A stretch of 64,000 nucleotides of DNA, taken from assembly GCA_000231825.2 (NCBI GenBank), contig JH720293.1, forward strand, positions 1,922,001 to 1,986,000, in the 5' to 3' direction. Positions 1 to 12,243 of the stretch are shown here, piece after piece. The notes under the pieces are model-generated. The model was given only the letters and a program-made list of their open reading frames with translations, made no database searches and was not told where the DNA came from. Positions within the stretch are counted from its first letter, which is position 1. The number at the start of each line of letters is the position of its first letter. This DNA comes from Tetrahymena elliotti 4EA. Lineage: Eukaryota; Ciliophora; Oligohymenophorea; Hymenostomatida; Tetrahymenidae. A program made the position numbers and the translations under genes.

Positions 1-2004
1 TTTCTCAAAAAGCCTCTCATACATATTCTGCTAATTTTAATATTCTTCTTTCTTAATTTCTAATTTCTTTTAAATGTCATTTCTCTCCTTTTCCAAAATG
101 TCAAAATTCTTTTGAATCTACCTCTTTTCATTGACTGCCTGATCTTTATCTCTTTGAATCACATTAAATCTCTAGTTTAAAGCTAATAAAAATAAGAATA
201 ACTAGCTAAATTTACATCAACTTTAATTAATAATTACATTCTGAATCTAACTTTAAGCTCTCATATTACTTTTTAATTTTTTCATACTCAATTTCCTATT
301 TACCTATTTGCTCTTTTTTAAAAAATTAAGTTAAAAATTATGAAACCAAGTAAAAAAATACTTTTTAAGGCTACAATTTGCTCTTCTAAAGCATCATTCT
401 TTTCAGTTAAATTTGAAATTGTGTAATTTTATTGATTAAGAGCAAATTAATTTTCTGTTTTAACAGAAGCTAATTCTTATTTCAGTTTTTCATTTTCGAT
501 TTTAACAAGAGAAAAATCATTATTTTAATAGAAGTTATTTTAAATTTATTTATTCTAAATCACTAAATCCTGCATTTGTTCATCAAATTTCTTTTGCATT
601 TCATATTCTCTTTTCTTTAACTTTTGTATTTCTTAATCGTACTAAGACTTAGTTTGCTTTAATTACTTTTCAAATTGTTCAGTCAAATCTTGTCTCAATT
701 TTATCTTCTATTCTTCCTATTAATATAAAAATAATTCATTATTTATCAATCAATATAGCTTTATTATTACTAAACTGGCATTCATCTTCTAAAGATTGTT
801 TGCTAAATCAGTCTATTGCTACTATAACAAATATTCATAATGATCTTTATTAATTTAAATTTATTCAGTCAGATTTCTTTTATCGTTTCTATGTTATTCC
901 AATAAAAAGTTTGCTTCTTGCTCCATTTCTTGCAGCTTTATTTCGTACTCATTCAATTTACCCTCCAAGTACTATTTTTTCTGTTTATGCTTCTTTTTAA
1001 ACTATTTAAGTTTCTCTTATGCTTCGTTAATTTAAAGATTTGAAATCTTTTTAATTTAAACAATTATATTAAACTAATGTCCTTCTTTAAATAAAAAATG
1101 TTCTTACATTTTATGATGATTCTAGTTCATTTTTTAGTCTATTTTCCAATTAATTTGAGCTTTTTTAGATTTGCTAAACTTATAAATTAAGTTTTTTATT
1201 TTCTTCTTGCAACATTCTATTAGCTTTCTTTTAATTGAAAATCTCCTCTTCCTAAGTTGAAAAGGCTTAAATTTACTAATTTAACTTCGATTATAGCTCA
1301 CTAAGCTGCATTTTAATACTTTGTATTTCTTAGTCTTTTATTATCAATATTTAAGGATCTATAAACTATGATTAATTTTTAGAGAAGCTATTTTCTATTG
1401 AAGCTTATGCAATTTGTTATTCCTAATACTAGTTCTTATCAACAATTTATCTTTGTAATTCATTAATTATGGCATTTTTATTTTCAATAGATGACTCAAG
1501 ATTTTTGACTTTTTATTTATTAGATTAACTTATTTAATCCTATTAGTTGCTCAATCTATCAATTTCATTTTATAATTATACTAGCTAACTTTCATATTGT
1601 TAAATATCAGTGGCGTATTTAATTTTTAAATCTTCTTATTAACTCTACAATTAGTTGAAGGCATCATCTAATAGCTAATAATCATTTTTAATCTTAGAAT
1701 ATTGAATAGATAACTTCTCAATTACACTTTCTTTATCATCATTCATGCATTCCTAGATAATTTCCTTAATCCTAACTTAAACAAACTCTACACTTGTCTT
1801 ATCCTTTTTCAACGTATCAATTAACTCATCATTCAACAATCTATCACAAATTTACTTAATTGTTTATTCATATTACTCTATTCTCATCTGAAATGTTTAT
1901 TTTAAAGTTTAGTAAATCTCTTGAGATTACTAAAGCATACCATCTCCTCTAAAATCTAACTTTCCATTTTTCTTAGAATCACTTTAGAATGTACCTCTAA
2001 ACAT
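1..2004 (-). CDS. Coiled-coil protein, 5' part (runs off left edge)
   Basis: Not recognised as a named family. Reading from the ATG at 2,004 in the ciliate code gives MFRGTFQSDSKKNGKLDF, then several hundred residues rich in Gln, Glu, Lys, Asn and Leu in heptad-like order with almost no Pro or Gly, i.e. long coiled coil. Three introns are clear on the minus strand: 1,047-1,107, 717-770 and 313-361, each GT..AG and restoring the frame. A further short intron near 190-215 seems needed to keep the frame to base 1, but its borders are ambiguous. The stop lies outside the window. Long ciliate coiled-coil proteins of this kind are often cytoskeletal or basal-body parts; that is family-level inference only. 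The start was chosen because upstream sequence is an AT-rich spacer. Confidence 0.75.
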
Positions 2005-2363
2005 TTTTGTAATAAAAAAATAAGTTTTTTCCAAATAACTATAAGAAATTAAATAACATATAAATTATAGACAGCTTAAACGATATGTTTTAAAAGATTC
2101 TTCACAAAATTATTGTTTAACAATTATTTGATAAATTATTTAAAAAAGATTTGGCAAATCGTTTATTTCAACTAAATAAAAGCTCAATTCTTTAAGTAAA
2201 GAAATAAGTAAATAAAATAAATTTTGATCTATTTCTTTAAAAATAAGACTAGCAAAATTTTATAAAAAAGCAACAATTTATGAATTAAATTATTAAAAGA
2301 TTATTTTTAAACTCTAAGTAATTTATATTTTGTTAAATAAAAATTATTCATTCAATCAGTCAA
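2005..2363. other. Intergenic spacer
   Basis: AT-rich spacer between the start of the left coiled-coil gene and the stop of the next minus-strand gene. It should hold the promoter of the first and the 3' UTR/poly(A) site of the second. A short imperfect CAAT/CAGT run lies at about 2,350-2,366, right at the stop. Nothing else seen. Confidence 0.6.
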
Positions 2364-4613
2364 TCAATCATCTTCTACATCTAAAAAGTTTACTTTACGA
2401 GAAGACCTTACATTTTTTTTCATGACTGGTCTATCTATCAAATCCTATTTATGAAAATATTTTAGTTAAAAATTGAACAAATAATAAATAATTACCTAAA
2501 CTGACTATCTTTGATCTTCATTCTATTCTTTTAGGAATGGTATATCTAATTTATCATTTTAACCACCTTCTTCAGGCTGCTTTTCCTGAATTTTATTTTA
2601 AGTGCTTGGATTTTGTGTTTATGCACCAAAATTTAAGTTTCCGAGTTGGCTTTGCAATTATTGAATCAGAGAAAATGTTTTTTTAACCTCTTATACTTCT
2701 TTTTAATCTTTGTCTTTCTAACTTTCTACTTCAACTATTTCATTTTTATATTGCTTTACTAAATTTATGTTATCACTTCTAGGCTGTAATTCTTTTTTTT
2801 CTTCTGTTTTTTGATTATTTAATGAAGAATTAGCAGTAACTTTTTAGGTAATATTAACTTTTTAAATTGGTGAATTTTGCTACAATTATTATTACTGCTT
2901 TTACTTTTAAAGATCTTGAATACGTTATGCAACAGTCCCTAAGAAAGGTTAAGGTTTTTATTCTTTTTCTAATTATTAATCTTTTTCTTCAGGTTTTTAA
3001 AGATTACTTTATATATTCTTTTAGATAGTTTATATCGAAGAATAAGCATCATTAATTACAGGTTATTTTTATAAATTATCTTTTTCGATTTGATTCTAAT
3101 TAACACAGATAACTTTTTCAGTATTAGTTTAATCTTATTATTAGACTTAAGTTTTAATTAAAAAAGGATTAGATCTCTATTAAACTGGTGGTGTGTTTAT
3201 ATCTTCCTTTACAACTACTTATTTCTAAATATTACTATAGTCTGTATTCACTGTTTAAATCACTTTTGGTGTAAATAGCGTTTTATTTTATTATTACACA
3301 TCATTTGTTAAATTATCTGATCTTTGTTAAATTGAAGTGTTTTCTTAAATAGCAACAGACTATTTCTAAATATTTAGTTATTCTCTACCAGGATTCTAAA
3401 ATAAATTTACTTTAGGTGGTTATTATGTTTAATTTTACTACTAACTTTAATTTAGTACATTTTTGTTCTCTTCTCCTTACTCAATTTTTTATTTTTGTCT
3501 TGCTAAAATTTCTGCTAATGTCAATCCTTTGTTTTATTAAATAGGTTTAGGTTTTTCATCTTTACGCAATATTGCTTCTTGAGATTACTTTTATAATAAA
3601 TTTGCTAACTTTTCTTTTTCAATCTTTTGCTATTCTAATATTTCTTTTTCTTACTTTTACTTTAAATTTATTTATTCTTGCTTTATTTTTTATTGATTTT
3701 ACTATTCTTCTAACTCACTATTTAATTATGTATTATCTTTTTTTTAATCTATTTTAGTTGGTTCCTTTTCTTCTTTTTTTAGTTCATTTTAATTATTTTC
3801 ATTTGCTTTATTTTTTTCAGTGGATTGTAATTAATTAGAATTTTCATCCTATTACTACTTTATCTCTTATTATGAGTCTTATAATTTTTATGTCTCATTA
3901 CTAAAATTCTAAAAAAATGATGATTTTTAAGATGTAGGAGAATCTCCAGAGCAGTTTGATTAGCAAGCAGAAGCTATGCTTGGTCTTTAAGAAGGGGTAT
4001 TTGAAGCCTAAGACCCTCTTTTTGGGGTTGAATTATACTAGTTATGAATACTTATTGAGGACTTAATTTTTTCTTCTTAATCTCTGATTAATTACCAAAC
4101 CAATGTTGTTTTTCTTTAAATGTCATTGTTATCTAGAGAAATAGGACTTTAAACTACTTCATTTCTTTGAGGTTATGGTGATTTTGGTACATCATTTGGT
4201 TTAGCTCCTGTTATTTTAGTAGGAGCAGGTAACAAGGAAGTTTATTGCCTAGAAGATTCTTAATTATCTAATTTTTTATCATCATATTAAGCTACGGGAG
4301 TTTCTTTAAAGTAAAATGAAAATATCTGATTTAAAAATATTTTAGGAAAAAAGAATTCTATTTACTCTTTTCAACTTTTAAGGCTACTGAGTTAAATTAT
4401 TTTAATACGTCATGAGCCTAAACCTAAAAACCAAATTTGGAATCTTTATAAAAATAGTTTATAACTAAAAGAGTTAAATTACAAAATTTATTAACCTCTT
4501 TTAACTGGAGCTAAATCAGTATGCATAGCCTTATTATTTTTACATATTTTGCATATATTTGGGTTAGCAGAGCATACATCAAATACAAATCTTTCACAAG
4601 CTGAAGAGGACAT
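2364..4613 (-). CDS. Low-complexity protein with N-terminal Cys/His (zinc-like) motif
   Basis: 668 aa. Start ATG at 4,613, stop TGA at 2,364-2,366. Introns 4,304-4,495 (192 nt) and 2,445-2,495 (51 nt); exon sum 2,007 nt is in frame. Residues about 5-31 hold a compact motif, ERFVFDVCSANPNICKICKN...H, of form F-x-F-x2-C-x6-C-x2-C-x6-H. This resembles short treble-clef-like motifs seen at the start of some signalling and cytoskeletal proteins, so zinc binding is plausible but unproven. The rest is Gln/Asn/Lys/Glu-rich with many poly-Gln runs (TAA/TAG codons), predicted disordered with short coiled coils. The C-terminus is basic then acidic (KKNVRSSRKVNFLDVEDD). Function unknown; a scaffold or adaptor fits but is a guess. 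Confidence 0.8.
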
Positions 4614-7062
4614 TTTATATGTTTTGTTTCTTGTATCAATTTACCTTAAAATTTTTAGAATACTTCTTTCCTTTTAATTTACAATTAGAAAAATTAATTC
4701 ACTTATCAAAAAAAAAATAATAATATCAGGAGATTTTAGTGAATAAAATTTACATCATCCAATACCTATGATTGATTAATCTATAAAATATAGTAAGCAA
4801 GTGCTGGTAAAATAATAATAATAATAATATTCTAAATTTAATTACTGTATTAAATCTTTATAACATATTAAAAAAAATAATATCCTAATGTCTTGATTAA
4901 AAATAAATATTTAAAATTCTTGTGTGTGCTAACTAAATAACTGAAAGGTAGATTTATAATAGAAAGGTAGGTAGATATATTACAATTCACTAATTAAAAA
5001 ATTTTATGGTATTGAAAGATAATTAATAGTATTTTTAAATGTATTCAAATGATCCTTGTAATCAAACTGCAAAAAACCAGACAATTAAACTTTTTAATTT
5101 TTCTATTAAACCTTTTAACTCTTTCTCTAGTTAATTTGTCATTACAAACTAAATCTAATTCTAGTGTTGCCAGAGAGCTACATTCTGCCAGATTTTAACT
5201 TAGTTGATTTATTCCCTCATCCTAAATATCGTTTCCAAAGAAGAAAACAGAAGAAAAATCTAGAGTCAAATTTTTAAGATATTCATAATTTTTTAGATGC
5301 GGTTTAATGCAATAAGATCTTTATCACTAATACAACATGAAGGAAGATATAAGTGTGAATGAAGTGAGACTTTCTTTCATATTTAGGTAAGTCTTAGCCT
5401 AAAAAAATTAAACTCTCATCATTGATTCTTTCAGATTACTCTTCACTACCCATACAGTTATCTTAGTTTATATTGTTACTATTCATTTATAAACTTAAAA
5501 ATACCAAATTTATACAGCTGCTAAAGCCAATACCAAAATCTTTCAAATTCTATTCACTTATCCTTGAATAGTTTAGATTCAAACTCACTTCGATATGAGA
5601 AGATAAGCTTGAGGATAGGAACTCATCAACAGAATTATAATAATTCATATATTTTTAAATTAGTTATTTAATTAATTTTTATTTTATTTTTAATATTTCA
5701 GAACAGTTTTAGTAAATTATTTAAATTTTCATACTATTACCGTTTACTCAATTTAGTGGTCTATTATTTATTTATGCTTTATTTTGATCAAAAATTTTTA
5801 TAAAAAAAAGCTAAAACATGAGTTAGAATAATTTTTGACTTTTAATTTTAATCAAATCATTATTTAATTAAACGTTAGACAAAAATACAGTTTAAATATT
5901 TATAATATTTAAATTACTCTATTTAATAGTATAATATTTAACATTATATTTGTCCTATAATTTTCTAAAATAAAATCAATCCATATTTTTTAACTGATTA
6001 TTCCTAGTAATCTTTTTCAAACAAAAACCAAAGATAAAATATTTTATTTTTCAAATTTTTTGTAGTATAAAACTTTAATTTGACTAAGTTAGAAGCATAA
6101 AAAATTCTAATTTATTTTTTAGTATGAAAGTTATCAACACTCAAATTAAAAATGACATTATTTTTCCAAAACTTTACAGTGTATTTATGACATAATAATT
6201 AGTGATAATTAACTTATATCTAATTAGCAAGGGTAAAGTTTATTGCCTAGTCTATTTTATATAGATTAACTCCATTCTTCATTCAGTCCACATCCTTTAC
6301 TTAATTTCAATTTTAATCAAAAGAAAATAAAAGGATTTAAAATTACTATAATTGAAAAATTTAGCAAGCGATTTATTTAGCTACCCAGATTTTGTCATAT
6401 TTCATTTTAATTAGACTTGAGCAAAAAAAGTGTTCTCTTATTTTAAATTATTTTTTTAATATTTAAAGATTATTATATTTTGGCTATAAACAAAAAACAT
6501 ATTCCAACTAGTTTTGTCTATTTTATGTATCAACAGACTAATTTATTTTTTAGAAATTGTTTGTAAATTAATTCGATAATTAAATCTTATTTTTCTATTT
6601 TATTAAATTTTTTCACTATTATTTTTTCTTTGTTGAAAATTTTTCTTATTTTTTAAATTGAAATAAAATTGATTTCTTTCAGCCTAAAAATTAAAAAAAT
6701 AAAGTTTTAATTAGAAACAAGATAAATTTACATAAAAAGGAGTTATTTATTTACAGATTATCAGATATTTCCTAAATTTATGCTATATTTTTAAAAAATT
6801 AAGTTAATAGCTGTTTAACATTGATTACCATCACTTCCATTTTATATTACTTACTATGACTTCTAAATAAGAAAAAAATTTGATAGAAATTCAAACATCA
6901 CTATTGGTATTAAATATTTTTGATAATTAATTTTTCATATACTTATTAAATTAACTAAGAATTTTGATTGTTATTTTTAGGCGTTGAAAAAATTAATAAA
7001 AAAATTAATTTAAGAGATTTTACAAAAGAAATAAGAATAAACTGAAATAGGTAATCATTAAA
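4614..7062. other. Intergenic region with (AAT)n and an LRR relic
   Basis: A 2.4-kb AT-rich spacer between divergently transcribed genes, so it should contain both promoters. An (AAT)n microsatellite is at about 4,809-4,830. A minus-strand open stretch at 5,283-5,640 is listed separately. From about 5,650 to 7,050 I see only AT-rich sequence with no ORF in the ciliate code that looks coding. Confidence 0.6.
5283..5640 (-). pseudogene. Probable relic of ciliate leucine-rich-repeat family
   Basis: Minus-strand open stretch (ciliate code) of about 119 residues ending at TGA 5,283-5,285, without a convincing start. It contains LNLNYSRISEQNLKDFGIGF followed by SSCINLVFLSLQMNSNNI. That spacing (L-x-L-x2-N-x-I-x5-L-x2-x-G-x2-x-x-C-x-N-L-x2-L-x-L) matches the roughly 26-28-residue LRR common in Tetrahymena, usually worded like 'LGSGLxxCxNLxxLxLxL'. 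Only about one and a half repeats are recognisable; downstream the frame decays into non-LRR sequence. Real family members carry many repeats, so this is more likely a fragment or pseudogene than a working gene. Chance resemblance cannot be excluded. Confidence 0.4.
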
Positions 7063-8880
7063 ATGGGATAAGAATGTTCAAATTGCTCTCAACTCCTAAA
7101 TGATAATAATTAAAATGAGTTGAAAAATGGAGGAAACTATTAATAATAGTAATAATATAATTATTAGCAGTAGTAATAGTAGTATCAGTAAAATAAAGAA
7201 AACTTTTATTCAGCAAGCCAATAGAATAATCCAGCTTAACATAATTATGGCAGTTATAACTAATCAGGTTATACTGCAATAGCAAACAATAGTTAGCCTA
7301 TTGCTGGAGCTCAGCAGTTACATCCTCAGTAAGCCTAATTAATTCAATTAATTTTCTAAGAAGATTATCATTATAAAATAAATTTATTGAGTTGAATAGT
7401 TTTAAATAATATTGCTGATAAATTCGTTAATCAATCTTTTTTTAATAATGTAGAAATAAAGATAGTGTAGGTAAAGATGACTTGATGCCACTGGCCAGAC
7501 ATTATTTTTCTTAAGATGAAAACAGAGAAATCATGGTCAATTAGCACAATTTCATCAACTCTAATAAGAGAGAAAAGGGTCCTTCATATAAGTTTTAATC
7601 TGGTGCAGTTTATGAAGGAGAATGGCTAGGAGCTATGAGAGATGGATATGGAATCCAAACTTGGCCAGGTAACTTACTTGTTGGATTATTAAAAAATTTT
7701 TTTAATTAATCTTCAAAAATAGATGGTGCAAGATATGAAGGTGATTGGGTTTAAAATAAAGCAAATGGCAAGGGTAAATTTTAGCATGTTGATGGAGATA
7801 TTTATGAAGGAGAATGGAAAGATGATAAAGCTAATGGATATGGAACATATATTCATGTAAATGGTGCTAAATATGATGGCTAATGGAAGGATGATTTACA
7901 ACATGGATATGGTGTTGAAACTTGGGCAGATGGATCAAAATATGAAGGATATTACAAAGAAGGAAAGAAGCATGGAAACGGAATTTACACATGGCCTGAC
8001 GGCTCTAAATATTAAGGAAATTGGGAAGATAATAAAATTAGTGGATTTGGTAAAATAAATATTTTTTTAAAGAGAATTAAGATTAATTCTTTATTAATAA
8101 ATTAAATTTAGGTGTTTATACATGGCTTGATGGTAGAAAATATGAAGTAAATTTATTCTAATTCTAAAAAGAAAATTAAACAATAAAATTTAAAAGGGAA
8201 TGTGGCTCAATAATAATATGCATGGAAGAGGTACATATACATGGAAAGATGGAAGAAAGTATGAAGGAGAATACTAATTTGATAAAAAGCATGGATTTGG
8301 TATATATCTATGGGCAGATGGAAGATAATATGAAGGTTTTTGGAAATATGGAAAGTAACATGGAAGTGGTAAATACATTTAGCAAGATGGTATCATCAAA
8401 GTAGGTGTCTGGGAAGATGGTAAAAGAATTTCATGGATCGATCCTTCAGATCCTGAATATGAAAACTTTTTGTAGTAGTGCTAAAATTATTAATTATAAA
8501 ATTAATATGCTTCTAAAAATCCCACATATTCACCTTCAAAAGAATAGATATATTAAATGGGAGGTAATGATCTCAACGGCTCCTACTCTGCTGCACCTTA
8601 TAATTAAAACAATAGACTTTAATAATCAGGAAACTACATAAATAACAGCAATAATGTAAATAATAATAATAATAACAATAACAATTATGAATATTATGAT
8701 CCTAACAATTCTTCATTACCAAATAACTAATATCAAGATAAAAATTATGGAGGATATAACAATCAAGGAATTTCCAATAGCATACATAACCAACAACCAT
8801 AAAATGAATATGGAGGATCATACAATCATTAATATTAATAACAACATTTAGCAAATGGAATTTAGTAATTTTACAATTGA
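7063..8880 (+). CDS. MORN-repeat protein with acylation-like N-terminus
   Basis: 508 aa in five exons: introns 7,329-7,453, 7,669-7,722, 8,050-8,111 and 8,147-8,196; exon sum 1,527 nt, stop TGA 8,878-8,880. About eight MORN repeats run from roughly residue 146 to 345 (for example [46 protein letters not shown]). Introns fall inside repeats; the fourth splices Y-E exactly to G-M-W. The N-terminus, MGQECSNC, has Gly2 plus Cys5 and Cys8, the pattern of N-myristoylation with nearby palmitoylation. It is followed by a poly-Gln tract; the C-terminal third is Asn/Gln/Tyr/Gly-rich and probably disordered. MORN proteins bind lipids and organise membrane-cytoskeleton junctions, in ciliates often at the cortex. 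A cortical or ciliary-base role is inference. No kinase domain is attached, so it is not a PIP5K. Confidence 0.92.
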
Positions 8881-9353
8881 AAATTAGAAATCAAAATCAA
8901 ATTAATTTTAAAATTATTTTTTCATATTAAATTTATAAAAAAATATTTAGTACTAACTATCCATATATTATTATTGTATATAATTAACTAATTAAGTGTT
9001 TAATAGATCTTCATTAAATTTAACAAAATTAAATTAAAAATTTTTTCATTTATGATTACAACATATTAATTTCTTACTTTTTTATTTATCATGAAATTTA
9101 TTTATTTTTATTGTTGTAAATCTAATAAAAAATAAAAGATTTTCATGTTTTATTAGTTGTTTATGTGAATTTTATTCTAATTTTATTTTTATGCTGAGAT
9201 TAACATAACAATTAATATATCTATATAATTAACATATTCACTGAAAATATAATTATATAATTACTCTTTTTCATATTTTATTTTGTAATTTTTTTTTAGA
9301 TTTATGTATTATTTCACTTACTCGATTATTTATTAATAACGTAAGTCATTGAA
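8881..9353. other. Convergent intergenic spacer
   Basis: AT-rich 3'-3' spacer between the plus-strand MORN gene and the minus-strand coiled-coil gene. It should hold both poly(A) sites. No ORF or repeat of note. Confidence 0.6.
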
Positions 9354-12243
9354 TCAGTTTTGGGAAAAGTATTAATTAGTTAAACATGAATTTGTTCTTT
9401 GCTACTTTCTTTTTTAAAATTAAGTTTGATAGCCTTAACCAGTCTTTTCATTTTTTATTTGCTTAAAGAATTAATTGTTTATATTATTAGAATTATAATT
9501 CTGATGTAAATTTATTTGACTTGATTATTTGGAAATAAGTTTTTATTAAAATACTTATTTTACAATATTTTCTTTTTGTTAAGAATTTATTTGTGCCCCT
9601 TATCTTAAATTACAGCTACTTTAGTTTTACTTGATTTGTTTAGTGCTATTATTGTTGAGATTATTTGATTCATATTTATATTTTTAGCCACCTGCAATTT
9701 AGTTTACATCAATTATACCTAATTCAGAAATAAATATTAGAAATTAATTTTTTTTAATTTAAAAACAAAAAATTACTTAGTCCTTTTGAAGAAAGAGGGA
9801 TATTATCAGATTTATCTAATATAAAAACATTCTAATTATCACAAGCAAATATTTTTGTTTTACGAAATTAGGCACTTTAAATTAAACTTTCTACACTTAT
9901 TTTCCCATTTGTATTTTTAGGTAGAAGAATCTATTCACTTTTTTTATAGGCATGTAGAGGAGCAAGTAATTAGTTTGATTAATTTTCTGAAATAGGCTTT
10001 TGATTTATATGAAGAGACTAAGCTTTATGATGAGTATTTTTTTCCTACAACTAAGCATTTGTGAAGGTTAATTTGTTATTTTAGTTAGAGTAACCATAGT
10101 TAAGATTTTAATTTTCTTAATTTTGTAAGAATATATTTTAATTTAAATTAGATAACTCATTTTACTTAAAGATTTTGTTAAAATCTTAAGTTGATTAACT
10201 TTTTTACAATTTCGTATTGTCAGTTGAATAGTTTTATGAATATTGATTTTCTTAATAATTTTAATCAAAAATTTCATTTTGTTTTATGATATTTTAAGGT
10301 AATTGCTATTCTTCATATTATTGCTATGGGCAATAATATATATATGAGTTTGGAGCTGCTGCATTCTCATATACATAAGAATTTTATTTATTTTAACTTT
10401 GTTGCTTTGAAATCATTGAATTAGTAGTATTGAGTTAATAAGACTCTTCCTGTCTAGTAAAAGAATTTAGACCTCCTTAATGTGATTAAGATCTTTTTAA
10501 GCTCTTTTGATTACTAAGCTCCTTAATCATCTAATTTTCCTTTTCTACTTACAGTTTTTTTCTTGCCTAAATTGACTATCCTTCTCTAATTAACCTATCC
10601 TCAACTTTTAATTATCCTCTAACTTACTAATCCACAATTTTTTTAGACCCTTCACAAATAAATGTAGATTACTTCATCTTTTAGATATTTTCTATTTCTT
10701 CTCTTTCCTAAAAAATCAAAAAACAATATTTACATAAGGATTTAAATATTATAAATTATGTTACCGACTATTTCTATGCTTAAGACTATTTAATCTTTCT
10801 TTTTTAATCCCATTGATATAAATTTTCTATTTTTCGATTCATATTTAATGAAGATTAATTTATTTAAGGAGCAAAAGTAAATCTATGTTCATCTTCCATT
10901 TGCTATTGAACCTATTTTTATTTAATCTATAAATCCTATTTCAATTTGTCATTCAAAAGCCTTTAAACTAGATCAGGATTTTGCTGAAATCTTGCAGAGT
11001 TTCTTGCAATTTAGTCACTTTGTTTTGAAATCTTAGGTATTTTTTACAATTCTGACTCTATTCTTTTTTATTAGGAGTCTTAAAGGTTCTTAATTCTCAT
11101 CTATTATTTAATCATATTTAGAGATTTGGTTTCATAAAATTAAAAATTTACCTCACGACTTAAGCTTTTGACATGCAGTCTATCTTCTATTGGAAGAGCA
11201 TGTTATTAGTTAGAGTAGAATTAATAGATATTTAAATCCTAAAGTGTACATGAGCTATATTCAGAGTTGAAATCTTATTATGTCTGATTAACTTTATCAT
11301 GACATAATAAATTAGATTTTTAGATAGTTTCTTACCTTTATGAAGGTTACAAATAAGAATATTAATCATTTTAATTACTTCCATATGATTTTCTACTAAA
11401 ATCACGCTCTATTTCTGAGAGCCTATTATTTTCTTCTCTATATTAAGCATCAGGAAATAGTTTACAAATATTTTCTGGAAGAGCAATAGAGTCTTCATCT
11501 TCAAATTCTTATAAAAATTATTCTGCTTTTTTTTCGTTTATATCAGAGAAACGCTAGATTCCTTATAATAATTCGTTACCACTATTTGAAAGTCCTGAAC
11601 CAATAGATTGTCTATCATTTTATTAGTTATCTTAGGTATCTTTTTCAAAATTATCAAAATGGTTTCTAGGTTATCTTTTAATTAAATCTTCTGTCCCATC
11701 TCCTCCCCTTAAGAAACTACTACAATCACTACCAAATTAATTATCATCTGGTTCTATTATGTTTAAAAACTTTTGTTAAAATTTTTAAAGTTGAGGATTA
11801 TCTTTTGCAAAAGGCAATTTTTATTCTTCCTAATGCTAATTTTTCATAGGAAATTCACTCCTTTGTGAATCATTAGCTTAATTACTATTAGGAGTAGCAG
11901 TTGTGTTTAAGTTTTATATCTATTATGTTTAAGATTATTAATTTACATTTTATAGGCTATTATAAAACCTTTCACTATTTTAACTGACGATACTCTTATT
12001 TGTAACATTTAATTTATTTTTTCTTTCAATCAGCATCTATTCAACTCTCTAAAATTTATCAATCTTTTAATTGCTACTCCCATCTCTCTCATTCTTTTTA
12101 ATCTACTCCATACATTGTTTTAAACCTTGTAATGTATTATTAAAATCTTCAAGGTTATTTTTAAATCTTTCTTTTAAATAAAGTGTATCACTAGAAATAC
12201 TCTCTGCTCCTATTTCTAAAAAAACATTTAACTAAATACTCAT
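9354..12243 (-). CDS. Gln/Asn-rich coiled-coil protein, unknown function
   Basis: 915 aa. Start ATG 12,241-12,243 (MSIQLNVFLEIGAE), stop TGA 9,354-9,356. Introns 10,708-10,764 (57 nt) and 9,692-9,776 (85 nt); exon sum 2,748 nt. I chose the second intron because reading through it stops soon after, while splicing gives a natural Gln/Asn/Ser-rich C-terminus ending CLTNQYFSQN. An N-terminal helical segment (about 1-80) is followed by Ser/Asn/Gln-rich sequence, an acidic patch (about 235-255), then a long charged coiled-coil core (about 360-560) and a low-complexity tail. No catalytic motif or known domain seen. It could be a ciliary or basal-body structural protein, but nothing in the sequence proves it. 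Confidence 0.78.

Noticed and set aside
3572..3757. Hydrophobic plus-strand frame that looks like a membrane peptide
   Set aside because: It is the complement of the Gln/Lys/Glu-rich coding sequence on the minus strand.
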